Shown here piece by piece: positions 16,574 through 25,714 of a stretch of DNA of 64,000 bases. The stretch comes from Bacteroidales bacterium M3 (GTDB taxonomy: Bacteria; Bacteroidota; Bacteroidia; Bacteroidales; Muribaculaceae), in contig LUJN01000012.1 of assembly GCA_001689445.1 (NCBI GenBank), forward strand, positions 62,001-126,000, given 5' to 3'. Below the pieces are notes generated by a model. It saw only the letters and a list, made by a program, of their open reading frames with translations, had not been told where the DNA came from and did no database searches. Position 1 is the stretch's first letter, and every line of letters starts with the position of its first letter. The position numbers and the translations under genes were made by a program.

Positions 16574-17821
16574 TTAGCCCTTGATAGCAGCTACGCCGGG
16601 GAGAGTCTTGCCCTCGATGGCCTCAAGGAGAGCACCGCCACCGGTCGAAACATACGATACAGAGTCAGCAAGGCCAAACTTGTTGACACAAGCCACAGAG
16701 TCACCACCGCCTACGAGCGAGAACGCACCATTGTTGGTAGCCTCGACGATTGCATCGGCGATTGCGCGTGAACCTGCGGTGAAGTTGTCAAACTCAAACA
16801 CGCCGGCAGGACCGTTCCAGAGGATAGTCTTGGCAGGCTTGATGACCTCGGCAAATGCCTTCTGGGTCTCGGGACCGGCATCAAGGCCTTCCCATCCGTC
16901 GGGAATATCCATGCAGGAGACAACCATTGTCTTAGCATCGTTGCTGAACGAGTCGGCGGCGATGCAGTCAGTGCCGAGTACGAGGTTCACACCCTTCTCC
17001 TTGGCCTTCTTCATGATGTCGCGTGCAAGGTCGAGCTTGTCATCCTCGCAGATAGAGTCGCCGATTTTGCCGCCCATTGCCTTGGCGAAAGTATAGGTCA
17101 TACCGCCGCAAAGGATAAGATTGTCAACCTTGTCCATGAGGTTTTCGATGATACCGATCTTGGTCGATACCTTGGAGCCGCCCATGATGGCAGTGAAAGG
17201 ACGCTTGATGTCGCTGAGGATGTTGTCAACAGCCTTAACCTCCTTCTCCATGAGGTAGCCGAGCATCTTGTTGTCGTTGTCGAAATAGTCAGCGATGACG
17301 GCAGTGGATGCGTGCTTACGGTGAGCTGTACCGAAAGCGTCGTTCACGTAGCAGTCAGCATAGCCTGCGAGAGTCTTTGCAAACTCCTTCTGACGCTTCT
17401 TCATCTCCTTCTTGGCATCCTCATATTCGGGGGAATCCTTGTCTACATCAACAGGCTTGCCCTCCTCCTCGGGATAGAAACGGAGGTTCTCGAGCAGCAG
17501 CACCTGACCGGGCTTAAGCTCGGCAGCTGCCTCTGCGCCCTTGGCACAGTCGGGGACAAAAGTCACGTCAGTGCCGAGAGCGGCAGCGACAGCGTCCTTT
17601 ATCTGACCGAGAGAATATTTCATGTTCACCTTGCCTTTGGGCTTGCCCATGTGGGACATGATGATGAGGCTACCGCCGTCGGCGAGAATCTTCTTCAATG
17701 TAGGAAGCGCGCCACGAATACGGGTGTCGTCGGTGATGTTCCCGTTCTCATCGAGGGGCACATTAAAATCCACTCTGACTATTGCCTTCTTGCCGGCAAA
17801 GTTATAGTTGTCGATATTCAT
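16574..17821 (-). CDS. pgk: Phosphoglycerate kinase
   Basis: Pgk makes ATP and 3-phosphoglycerate from 1,3-bisphosphoglycerate in glycolysis. The 415-residue protein has the substrate-binding VRVDFNVPLD near the N-terminus, IMSHMGKPKG, LLLENLRFYPEE, the hinge and the nucleotide-binding WNGPAGVFE and GGGDSVACV. It is about 20 residues longer than the usual enzyme because of a charged insertion (KDSPEYEDAKKEMKKRQKEF) after the LRFYPEEE motif, as I recall for other Bacteroidota. It is transcribed alone. Confidence 0.97.
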   Translation of the reverse strand: MNIDNYNFAGKKAIVRVDFNVPLDENGNITDDTRIRGALPTLKKILADGGSLIIMSHMGKPKGKVNMKYSLGQIKDAVAAALGTDVTFVPDCAKGAEAAAELKPGQVLLLENLRFYPEEEGKPVDVDKDSPEYEDAKKEMKKRQKEFAKTLAGYADCYVNDAFGTAHRKHASTAVIADYFDNDNKMLGYLMEKEVKAVDNILSDIKRPFTAIMGGSKVSTKIGIIENLMDKVDNLILCGGMTYTFAKAMGGKIGDSICEDDKLDLARDIMKKAKEKGVNLVLGTDCIAADSFSNDAKTMVVSCMDIPDGWEGLDAGPETQKAFAEVIKPAKTILWNGPAGVFEFDNFTAGSRAIADAIVEATNNGAFSLVGGGDSVACVNKFGLADSVSYVSTGGGALLEAIEGKTLPGVAAIKG

Positions 17822-17888
17822 TTTTGATGTGTTTATTAAGTTAATACAAATGTTTTGTCTTATTTTGGTTATTGCTTATTGTATGTCG

Positions 17889-17896
17889 CAAATTTA
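17889..17896 (-). promoter_or_regulatory. -7 promoter element for pgk
   Basis: On the minus strand this reads TAAATTTG, matching TAnnTTTG, 67 bases before the pgk ATG, giving a leader of roughly 60 bases. Confidence 0.5.
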
Positions 17897-17971
17897 CGCG
17901 AAAAAATCGAATATTGCCACATTGCCACATAAAAATATCCTAATGAATCCTTACCGGTGCAACCGTCGGCA

Positions 17972-18802
17972 TCATATCACCGACGCATCGCGCAATAGCT
18001 GTGCCATCTCGTCGCGCAATTTGGCGGCCTCACGTCCGGCAGCCTCGGCAAAGTCCTCCTCCTTGGAGGCATAGATGATACCACGCGAGGAGTTGACAAG
18101 CAGCCCGCAGTCGCCAATCATGCCATAGCGGGCCACATCCTGCAGCGAGCCGCCCTGAGCACCCACTCCGGGCACGAGGAGGAAGCTCTCGGGGGCGACA
18201 GCACGTATATCCTTGAACATCTCCCCTTGCGTCGCGCCGACCACATACATCATCTCGTCGGTCGAAGCCCAACGCTGTGATGTCTCTATCACCTGCTCAA
18301 AAAGGCGTTTCCCATCCTTGTCCTCGATAAGCTGGAAGTCATGAGAACCTTTGTTGGAAGTCAACGCAAGCAGTATCACCCACTTGCCCTCATACCCGAG
18401 AAACGGCGTAACGCTATCCTCACCCATATACGGGGCAACCGTCACGGCATCGACATCGAGATGCTCAAAGAAACTGCGGGCATACAGCTGTGAAGTGTTG
18501 CCTATGTCTCCACGCTTGGCATCGGCGATGATAAACTGGTCGGGGTAATTCCCCTTCAGGTATTTCACTGTCTTTTCAAGCGCAATCCAGCCCTCCACAC
18601 CAAGGCTCTCATAGAAAGCAAGGTTGGGTTTATATGCGACGCAATAGGGCGCGGTCGCATCAATGATTGCCTTGTTGAACTTGAATATCGCATCCTCCTG
18701 CGAGGCGAGGAACGAGGGTATTTTCTTTATATCGGTGTCAAGTCCCACACACAGGAATGACCCCTTACGCTTTATATTCTCTACGAGTTCTGCTCTTTTC
18801 AT
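17972..18802 (-). CDS. pyrF: Orotidine 5'-phosphate decarboxylase, type 2
   Basis: PyrF turns orotidine monophosphate into UMP, the last step of the pathway that includes PyrK and PyrD at 4-6 kb. The 276-residue length and FIIADAKRGDIGNTS, which holds the catalytic Asp-Lys-Asp set, identify the longer type 2 family. LLVPGVGAQGG forms the phosphate-binding loop. It begins 31 bases after prfA on the same strand, so it is probably co-transcribed with the release factor. Confidence 0.96.
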   Translation of the reverse strand: MKRAELVENIKRKGSFLCVGLDTDIKKIPSFLASQEDAIFKFNKAIIDATAPYCVAYKPNLAFYESLGVEGWIALEKTVKYLKGNYPDQFIIADAKRGDIGNTSQLYARSFFEHLDVDAVTVAPYMGEDSVTPFLGYEGKWVILLALTSNKGSHDFQLIEDKDGKRLFEQVIETSQRWASTDEMMYVVGATQGEMFKDIRAVAPESFLLVPGVGAQGGSLQDVARYGMIGDCGLLVNSSRGIIYASKEEDFAEAAGREAAKLRDEMAQLLRDASVI

Positions 18803-18833
18803 ATCGTTATTTCTTTTTGTCCTGTCAGGTGTA

Positions 18834-19943
18834 TTACAGTTCGCTCTCCTTTAGCTTCTCGGCATTTTCGGCTATAATCAGATGGTCGATGCAATCCTGG
18901 ATGTCACCGTCGACAAATGCCTGAAGATTATATATCGTATAGTTGATGCGGTGGTCGGTGATACGTCCCTGCGGATAGTTGTAGGTGCGTATCTTGGCCG
19001 AGCGGTCACCGGTCGAGACCATTGTCTTGCGCCGCGAAGCTATGTCATCGATGTACTTCTGATGCTCCTTGTCGTATATGAACGTGCGCAGACGGCTCAA
19101 CGCCCTCTCCTTGTTCTTTGGCTGGTCGCGGGTCTCGGTACACTCTATCAATATCTCCTCAGTCTCGCCCGTATTGGGATTTTTCCACATATAGCGTAGG
19201 CGCACGCCAGACTCTACCTTGTTGACATTCTGTCCGCCGGCACCGCCCGAACGGAATGTGTCCCATTTTATCTCCCCTTCGTTGATTTCCACATCAAACT
19301 CCTCGGCCTCGGGGAGGACAGCCACGGTAGCAGCCGACGTGTGCACTCGGCCTTGGGTCTCCGTGGCGGGCACACGCTGCACGCGATGCACCCCGCTCTC
19401 ATATTTCAATATGCCGTATACCCCGTCGCCGGTCACGGAGAAAACAATCTCCTTAAAACCTCCGGCAGTGCCCTCGTTAAAGCTCGTGACAGCCACCGAC
19501 CATCCCTTTGACTCGCAATACTTGCTATACATCTTGAACAGGTCGCCGGCAAATATCGCGGCCTCATCACCTCCTGTTCCGCCACGTATCTCCACAATGG
19601 CATTCTTGGCATCCTCGGGGTCGGCGGGAATCAACAGCAATTTTATCTCCTCCTCCATGCGGGGCAACGCTGCATTAGCCTCGTCAAGTTCCTCCTTGGC
19701 CATGCTCCTCATCTCCTCGTCACTCTCGGTCTCAAGTATTTCACGCGCCTCAGCAATATTGTCGAGCAACGTGCGGTATTCACGGGTAGCCTTGGTAAGC
19801 TTTTCAAGATCCTTATACTCTTTTGTCAGCCTCACATAACGTTTCATGTCCGATATGACCGAGGGGTCGGTTATCAGCGTGCTGACCTCCTCAAATCGTG
19901 CCTCGATGCCGTCAAGACGTGACAATAGGGATGATTCTGCCAT
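18834..19943 (-). CDS. prfA: Peptide chain release factor 1
   Basis: RF1 reads UAA and UAG stop codons and triggers peptide release. The 369-residue protein has the helical N-terminal domain, the ester-hydrolysing GGQ in SGGAGGQNVNKVES, and the RF1-type codon-recognition region ahead of it (RVPATETQGRVHTS with the PxT motif PAT). It is followed by pyrF. Its start lies about 120 bases from the end of the transporter gene, across a strong hairpin. Confidence 0.97.
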   Translation of the reverse strand: MAESSLLSRLDGIEARFEEVSTLITDPSVISDMKRYVRLTKEYKDLEKLTKATREYRTLLDNIAEAREILETESDEEMRSMAKEELDEANAALPRMEEEIKLLLIPADPEDAKNAIVEIRGGTGGDEAAIFAGDLFKMYSKYCESKGWSVAVTSFNEGTAGGFKEIVFSVTGDGVYGILKYESGVHRVQRVPATETQGRVHTSAATVAVLPEAEEFDVEINEGEIKWDTFRSGGAGGQNVNKVESGVRLRYMWKNPNTGETEEILIECTETRDQPKNKERALSRLRTFIYDKEHQKYIDDIASRRKTMVSTGDRSAKIRTYNYPQGRITDHRINYTIYNLQAFVDGDIQDCIDHLIIAENAEKLKESEL

Positions 19944-20002
19944 AATGATTCTAAATTTAGCGCGAATTTACTCATTTTTTCCGAGACGGTAAAATAATAA
20001 GA

Positions 20003-20040
20003 AAAGTGATGCCGACATCGCATGATGTCGGCATCACTTT
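20003..20040 (-). terminator. Terminator after the SLC45-type transporter
   Basis: A perfect 17-base stem (20003-20019 with 20024-20040) and a GCAT loop lies 22 bases beyond the transporter stop. On the minus strand the stem ends in CTTTTC. Confidence 0.75.
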
Positions 20041-20061
20041 CATATCGTACCGAATACCGGA

Positions 20062-21423
20062 TTACAGTTCTGCGTCGGCGAAATCCTCCTTTGCAGCCTC
20101 GCCGGCCTCGGCATAGGTCTCCTTGATGAAGCCTACACACAATGCCCCGACGATGAGGAATATGCCGGCAAGCACGAGCATGTTGACCTGATGCTGCCCT
20201 CCGAGGAGGGCGAATATCACACCGCCCACGGCCGCGGCAACAATCTGCGGGATGGTTATCGTGCCGTTAAACAGGCCGAGATAGGCACCCATGTTCTTGC
20301 CGGAGATGGAATTGGTGAGGATGGTGAAAGGCATGGCGAGCATTGCAGCCCAAGCCGTGCCGATCATAAAGAACGCCACAAACATAGTCCACTGATCGTG
20401 GATGAAGAATGTGAGGATAAAGCCCACACCGCCAATCAAGAGGCTGAGGGCATAGGCAAACTTGCGGTTCTTGAACATCGGGAGCAAGGCAGCCCATATC
20501 ACCGAGCCAACAGCCTGTACAGCAAAGAGGATACCGGTCCAGTTGCCGGCCTCCTGGTAGGTCACTGCGTTTGTGCCGTCGCCATGGGACCATCCGAATG
20601 ACTGCTCCGCGATGGCACCGGTGGTGTAAGTCCACATGTACATGAACGCGGCCCAGCAGAAGAACTGCACAAGACCCACGGTCCAGAACACTTTGGGGGC
20701 ATTGACAAGCAGCTTGAAGATATTGGTCTTCTCCTTCTCCTGCTCGGCTGTGATGCCGTGATACTCGGCATATTCTTTGGGAGGCATCTCCTTGACTTTC
20801 CAGAACGTATAGAGCACGCAAAGGATGAGTATGGCAGCTCCGAGATAGAACGAGTAGGTCACCGAGTCGGGCACCTTGTTGCCCTCGGCGACATTGCTAA
20901 CGCCTATCCACGCAAGCAGGAACGGGAAAACAAAACCTACCACCGAACCGGCATTGCAGAGGAAACTCTGTATCGAATAAGCCATGCCTTTCTGCTTCTC
21001 ATTGACCATATCACCCACAAGCATCTTGAACGGCTGCATGGAGATGTTAATGGAGAGGTCGAGGAACATCAGGGCCACAGCACCGAATATCAGCGCACCG
21101 GCCACGGCAAAGTGAAAACTGCCGGCATTGGGGAGCAACGCCATCACTATCACGGCGAGCAAGGACCCTATAATAAGGTAAGGGAGACGGCGGCCAAAGC
21201 GACACCATGTCTTGTCGCTGAGAGTGCCGACAATAGGTTGGATGACAAGACCCGCGAGCGGCGGGAGAATCCAGAAATAGCTGAGGTCGTGAGGGTCGGC
21301 GCCAAGGGTGGCGAAAATTCGCGAGATGTTGGCACTCTGGAGGGCATAAGCTATCTGGACGCCAAAAAATCCGAAACTCAGATTCCACAGGCTCCAGAAA
21401 CTTAAATCAGGTTTTGTTTTCAT
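20062..21423 (-). CDS. MFS sugar transporter, SLC45/GPH-like
   Basis: A 453-residue protein with twelve likely membrane helices and the early sequence SFWSLWNLSFGFFGVQIAYALQ followed by DKTWCRFGRRLPY between helices 2 and 3. This loop is typical of the SLC45-type sugar/H+ symporters found next to starch or maltose genes in Bacteroidota. The likely substrate is a disaccharide such as maltose or sucrose; this is family-level inference, since no glycoside hydrolase or sus gene adjoins it. malQ lies 13 kb away. It is a single-gene unit. Confidence 0.85.
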   Translation of the reverse strand: MKTKPDLSFWSLWNLSFGFFGVQIAYALQSANISRIFATLGADPHDLSYFWILPPLAGLVIQPIVGTLSDKTWCRFGRRLPYLIIGSLLAVIVMALLPNAGSFHFAVAGALIFGAVALMFLDLSINISMQPFKMLVGDMVNEKQKGMAYSIQSFLCNAGSVVGFVFPFLLAWIGVSNVAEGNKVPDSVTYSFYLGAAILILCVLYTFWKVKEMPPKEYAEYHGITAEQEKEKTNIFKLLVNAPKVFWTVGLVQFFCWAAFMYMWTYTTGAIAEQSFGWSHGDGTNAVTYQEAGNWTGILFAVQAVGSVIWAALLPMFKNRKFAYALSLLIGGVGFILTFFIHDQWTMFVAFFMIGTAWAAMLAMPFTILTNSISGKNMGAYLGLFNGTITIPQIVAAAVGGVIFALLGGQHQVNMLVLAGIFLIVGALCVGFIKETYAEAGEAAKEDFADAEL

Positions 21424-21486
21424 GTTGCTAATGAGATTATTGTTTAGTTTATCTTTATCGGTTAAGAAAGCTGTGCGTAGTCCATA

Positions 21487-22326
21487 CTATTGCTGGGAGT
21501 AGAGCCATTTTATTTCCTCGGCCCATAGCTCCTCATTAGGAGTTTCAAGTATCAGCGGCATGTTGTCCATCCGGGGGTCTTTCATCAACAAGGTGAAAAA
21601 TCCGCCTCCAAGCTCCCCCTTGCCAAGGCTCTCATGACGGTCGACACGGGAGCCAAGCCCTTTCTTGGTATCATTGAGATGCATCCCGCTGAGGTAGCGC
21701 ATACCTATGATGTCGTCAAATTCCCGCCATGTGCGCTCATACCCCTCGGGGGTGGAGAGGTCATATCCGGCGGCAAAGGCATGGCACGTGTCTATGCACA
21801 CCCCTACCCGCTCCTTGTCCTCGACGCGGTCGATGATATGGGCTATCTGTGCGAATGAGAACCCGAGATTGGACCCTTGCCCTGCGGTATTCTCTATAAC
21901 TGCCTTGACCCCGGCGGTCTTGTCGAGTGTGATGTTGATTGACTCGGCTATGCAGTCGAGGCAATCATCCACCTCACGCAGGTTGAGATGGCTGCCGGGG
22001 TGGAAATTGAGCATCGTCAGCCCGAGCTGCTCACACCGCCTCATCTCGTCAAGAAATGCGTCACGCGACATTTCAAGTTTCGCAGCGTCGGGTGACCCGA
22101 GGTTGATTAGGTAACTGTCGTGTGGTAGAATCTGGGACGGCAGATAGCCAAACTTGGCGCAGTTGTCCTTGAACTCCTGCGCCTCCTTTGCCGAGATGGC
22201 CTTTGATTTCCATCGCGACGGATTACGTGTGAACAGTGCAAATGCCCGTGCTCCTATATCATGGGCATTGACCGGGGCCTGACTGACACCAGGGCTCGCC
22301 GACACATGTGCTCCAATATATTTCAT
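21487..22326 (-). CDS. nfo: Deoxyribonuclease IV (AP endonuclease)
   Basis: Nfo cuts DNA at abasic sites in base excision repair and uses three zinc ions. The 279-residue TIM-barrel protein shows the zinc ligands in LNFHPGSHLN, VIENTAGQGSNLG, VCIDTCHAFAAGYD and MHLNDTKKGLGSRVDRHESLG. It is divergent from the RNA methyltransferase gene, with two back-to-back -7 elements between them. Confidence 0.96.
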   Translation of the reverse strand: MKYIGAHVSASPGVSQAPVNAHDIGARAFALFTRNPSRWKSKAISAKEAQEFKDNCAKFGYLPSQILPHDSYLINLGSPDAAKLEMSRDAFLDEMRRCEQLGLTMLNFHPGSHLNLREVDDCLDCIAESINITLDKTAGVKAVIENTAGQGSNLGFSFAQIAHIIDRVEDKERVGVCIDTCHAFAAGYDLSTPEGYERTWREFDDIIGMRYLSGMHLNDTKKGLGSRVDRHESLGKGELGGGFFTLLMKDPRMDNMPLILETPNEELWAEEIKWLYSQQ

Positions 22327-22392
22327 AGATACAATACAATGCGATAATTCCGTGCCGCCATAGCGCGGCTGTCACTGATTTTTTAGTTCCTA

Positions 22393-22400
22393 CAAAGATA
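22393..22400 (-). promoter_or_regulatory. -7 promoter element for nfo
   Basis: On the minus strand this reads TATCTTTG, 66 bases before the nfo ATG and 31 bases from the divergent element at 22432. Confidence 0.6.
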
Positions 22401-22431
22401 GCCATTAATTTTTTCTTATCAAATTTTGCGT

Positions 22432-22439
22432 TATCTTTG
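22432..22439 (+). promoter_or_regulatory. -7 promoter element for the rRNA methyltransferase and radA
   Basis: TATCTTTG lies 19 bases before the ATG at 22459, which supports that start. Confidence 0.6.
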
Positions 22440-22458
22440 TTGAAATAAACGCTATTTC

Positions 22459-23223
22459 ATGTGCCAGATTACCCAAAATATACGCCGTATGGTCGCCTCG
22501 CTCGACTCGGCAAAGCACCGGCGCGAGACGGGATGCTTTGTCGTGGAGGGGTCAAAGTGTGTCCTTGACACGTGGGGATATTTCACCTGCCGACACCTGA
22601 TTGCAACCCCGGCATGGATTGAGCGGAACCCCGACATCGCCAAGGCCGGGAATGCTGTAAAGGCCACCAAGGCCGACATGGAGCGCATGAGCCACCTGTC
22701 GACCCCGCCGCAAGTGATGGCCGTATACGAGTTGCCGTCATACGAAATCTCCACAGTCAACCCCACAGAAAATCTTGTAATAGCCCTCGACCGCGTTCAG
22801 GACCCCGGCAACCTCGGCACGATAATGCGCATAGCCGACTGGTTTGGCATCCGCGACATTGTGTGCAGTCCCGATACGGTGGATGCGTTTAACCCCAAGG
22901 TCATCCAAGCCACAATGGGGGCAATCTCGCGCGTGAGGGTACACTATACGCCGCTCGCGGAATACCTTGAGGCAAATTCCGGAATAGCTCCCGTTTGCGG
23001 CACATTCCTTGACGGGAACAGCATCTACGGCACGTCGCTGCCCCGCAACGGCATCATCGTGATGGGCAACGAAGGGCAAGGCATATCTGACGAAGTGGCA
23101 CGGATGGTCGATTGCCGGCTGCTGATACCCCCGTTCCCACAGGGAGTGGAAACATCGGAATCACTGAATGTCGGCATGGCCACCGCAATCATCGTCTCGG
23201 AGTTTCGCCGCCGGCTTCTATAG
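22459..23223 (+). CDS. TrmH/SpoU family RNA 2'-O-methyltransferase
   Basis: A 254-residue SPOUT-fold enzyme. A short N-terminal substrate-binding part (RETGCFVVEGSKCVLD) precedes the three SpoU motifs: RVQDPGNLGTIMRIADWFG, VMGNEGQGISDEV and LLIPPFPQGVETSESLNVGMATAI, which build the trefoil-knot SAM site. The family methylates ribose 2'-OH in rRNA or tRNA; the exact target cannot be read from the sequence. radA follows after 22 bases. Confidence 0.93.
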   Translation: MCQITQNIRRMVASLDSAKHRRETGCFVVEGSKCVLDTWGYFTCRHLIATPAWIERNPDIAKAGNAVKATKADMERMSHLSTPPQVMAVYELPSYEISTVNPTENLVIALDRVQDPGNLGTIMRIADWFGIRDIVCSPDTVDAFNPKVIQATMGAISRVRVHYTPLAEYLEANSGIAPVCGTFLDGNSIYGTSLPRNGIIVMGNEGQGISDEVARMVDCRLLIPPFPQGVETSESLNVGMATAIIVSEFRRRLL

Positions 23224-23245
23224 TCACCAATAAACAGGCATCAAC

Positions 23246-24610
23246 ATGGCAACGAAAATAAAATCAATGTGGTTTTGCAGCAGCTGCGGCGCGGAATCCC
23301 CCAAGTGGGAGGGCCGTTGCCCCTCCTGTGGCGAATGGAACACCATGGTCGAGGAAAAAGTGTCGGCCTCGCAGTCAAAAAAAGGAGCAAAACGCCAATC
23401 GCTCAAGAGCGTGCCACGTCCCATCTCGGAAATCGAGTCGCTCAACGAGCCTCGCATCCTCATGCCGAGCCGCGAGCTTAACAGGGTATTGGGGGGCGGG
23501 CTGGTGGCCGGTTCGCTCGTCCTAATCGGCGGGGAGCCGGGAATCGGAAAATCCACCCTCGTGTTACAGAACATACTGTCGCTGCGCAGCCGCACCATCC
23601 TCTATGTCTCGGGCGAGGAGAGCGCACAGCAGCTGAAGCTGCGAGCCGATCGCATTGGGCGCCTCTCCGAGAGCTGCCTGATTGTGTGCGAGACCTCACT
23701 TGAAAACATATTCCGTCACCTCGAGAGCGTCAATCCCGATATCCTTATTGTCGACTCGATACAGACGATAGCCTCCGATGCCATCGAGTCGTCAGCAGGG
23801 AGCGTGAGCCAAGTGCGGGAGTGCTCGGCCCAACTGCTCAAATACGCCAAGGAGACAGGCGTCCCGGTCATCCTCATAGGGCACATCAACAAGGAGGGGA
23901 GCATCGCCGGGCCTAAGGTTCTGGAGCATATCGTCGACGCCGTGCTACAGTTTGAGGGCGACCGCCACTACATGTACCGCATACTGCGCTCCATCAAAAA
24001 CCGGTTTGGCAGCACATCGGAAATCGGCATATACGAGATGGTGCAAAAAGGGCTGCGTGAGGTCACCAGCCCGTCCGAACTGCTCATCTCGCAGAGCGAC
24101 CAGGAACTGTCGGGCGTGGCAATCGGCGTCACCATCGAGGGAATACGCCCGTTCCTCATCGAGGCCCAGGCACTTGTGAGCACAGCGGCATACGGTACTC
24201 CCCAACGGTCTGTGACTGGATTTGACTCCAAGCGCATGAACATGCTGCTTGCTGTTCTTGAAAAGCGCGTAGGGTTCAAGCTCGCACAAAAAGATGTGTT
24301 CCTCAACATAGCCGGAGGACTGAAAGTCAACGACCCCTCCCTCGACCTTAGCGTCATCAGTGCAATCCTGTCATCCAATATCGACATCCCCGTCCACCGC
24401 AACATCTGCATGTCGGGCGAGGTCGGGCTGTCGGGCGAGATACGCCCTATCACACGCGTCGAGCAGCGCATCTCGGAAGCGGAGAAACTTGGCTTCGAGA
24501 CCATCATCATCCCGCGCCACAACCTCAAGGGTGTAAACACCTCAAAACTGAAAATCAAGGTCGAGGAGGTCGCCAAGGTCGAGGATGCCGTGAAATTGCT
24601 GTTTGCCTGA
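23246..24610 (+). CDS. radA: DNA repair protein RadA
   Basis: RadA is a RecA-like hexameric helicase that extends D-loops during recombination. The 454-residue protein has the N-terminal zinc finger CSSCGAESPKWEGRCPSC, Walker A GGEPGIGKST, Walker B ILIVDSIQTI, the RadA-specific KNRFGS, and a C-terminal Lon-protease-like domain (GGLKVNDPSLDLSV) without the catalytic residues. It follows the methyltransferase gene by 22 bases and is probably co-transcribed. Confidence 0.97.
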   Translation: MATKIKSMWFCSSCGAESPKWEGRCPSCGEWNTMVEEKVSASQSKKGAKRQSLKSVPRPISEIESLNEPRILMPSRELNRVLGGGLVAGSLVLIGGEPGIGKSTLVLQNILSLRSRTILYVSGEESAQQLKLRADRIGRLSESCLIVCETSLENIFRHLESVNPDILIVDSIQTIASDAIESSAGSVSQVRECSAQLLKYAKETGVPVILIGHINKEGSIAGPKVLEHIVDAVLQFEGDRHYMYRILRSIKNRFGSTSEIGIYEMVQKGLREVTSPSELLISQSDQELSGVAIGVTIEGIRPFLIEAQALVSTAAYGTPQRSVTGFDSKRMNMLLAVLEKRVGFKLAQKDVFLNIAGGLKVNDPSLDLSVISAILSSNIDIPVHRNICMSGEVGLSGEIRPITRVEQRISEAEKLGFETIIIPRHNLKGVNTSKLKIKVEEVAKVEDAVKLLFA

Positions 24611-24646
24611 GTCCACCGCAAGCCACACATGTATCTTTTTACAATT

Positions 24647-25546
24647 TCAATTTAGCGTAATTGTCCTGTATTCCTTCGGAGTCTTTCCCGTGCGCCGTTT
24701 GAAGAAACGCACGAAATGCTGCGGGTACTCGAATCCGAGCATATCCCCCACCTGTGTGACGGAAAGGGTCATATCATTTAGCAATTCCCTCGCCGACGTC
24801 ACAAGACGGTCGGCTATCATATCCTTTGCCGTCAGACCTGTTGAGGTTTTTACAAGTTCCCCGAAATATCCGGCAGAGAGGTTTAGCCGGTCTGCGAAAT
24901 ATGCCACTGTCGGCAGCCCTTTCTTCCGTATATCGTTTTTGATATAATCGTCAAGCAGGGTGTTGAATCTCTCGACCACAGTCGTGTTGATAATCTCGCG
25001 CGAATAGAACTGACGTTCATAAAACCGCAGGCAGTAGTCGAGGAACACCTCGATATGCGATATTATGATGGCGCGTGAATGGCGGTCAATTGCATGGCGC
25101 ATCTCCCTCTCGATAAGGGAAAGCACTGCACCCAACAAATCGACCTCATCCTTGGAGAGATGGAGGGCCTCGTTGCTGCTGTAGGAGAAGTATCCGTATG
25201 TCGACATCTTCCTGCCAAGCTCCGTCCGTGACAGGAAATCAGGGTGGAATGCGAGGACTGTCCAACGGGGCTGCTCCATATCGGCCTCGACCACCGATGT
25301 GACTTTCTGTCCGGGAGCGAAGGCCGTGATCGTCATCTCGTCGAAGTCATACTTGGTGAGGCCATAGTTGAGTCTGCATCCTTTCGTCTCCTTGATGTAT
25401 ATAGCATAGACCCCGAAATCGTATGTAGTCTCGCCGGGTTCGATATCACCTTCATAATGCCCCACGGCAATCATGGGGTTCATATGCTCAAAGCCGTAAT
25501 GGTCATTGAGCGTACGTATGCAGTCTATCTTTACTTCGTTTGCCAT
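24647..25546 (-). CDS. AraC-family transcription regulator
   Basis: A 299-residue protein with an N-terminal cupin-like sensing region (GVYAIYIKETKGCRLNYG, MTITAFAPGQKV) and a C-terminal AraC double helix-turn-helix (about 200-299: VAYFADRLNLSAGYFGELVK, VTQVGDMLGFEYPQHFVRFFKRRTGKTPKEYR). It is divergent from the exported hydrolase gene across a 168-base gap, the usual layout of a regulator and its target, so it probably controls that gene. The signal it senses is unknown. Confidence 0.9.
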   Translation of the reverse strand: MANEVKIDCIRTLNDHYGFEHMNPMIAVGHYEGDIEPGETTYDFGVYAIYIKETKGCRLNYGLTKYDFDEMTITAFAPGQKVTSVVEADMEQPRWTVLAFHPDFLSRTELGRKMSTYGYFSYSSNEALHLSKDEVDLLGAVLSLIEREMRHAIDRHSRAIIISHIEVFLDYCLRFYERQFYSREIINTTVVERFNTLLDDYIKNDIRKKGLPTVAYFADRLNLSAGYFGELVKTSTGLTAKDMIADRLVTSARELLNDMTLSVTQVGDMLGFEYPQHFVRFFKRRTGKTPKEYRTITLN

Positions 25547-25702
25547 AGCCGTTTGATTTCTGATGTAAAATTACAGATAAATGGATTTTTATGAAAATCC
25601 CAGTTTGGGTAAAAGTAACCTATTTTTCGGAGATACCGCATAAATCCCCAAAATTGGTTATAACAGCCTTAAACGGGGTTTTATCCGTAAAACATCAGTG
25701 AA

Positions 25703-25710
25703 TAATTTTG
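25703..25710 (+). promoter_or_regulatory. -7 promoter element close to the hydrolase start
   Basis: TAATTTTG matches TAnnTTTG but lies only four bases before the ATG at 25715, so transcription from it would give an almost leaderless mRNA. Confidence 0.4.
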
Positions 25711-25714
25711 CATC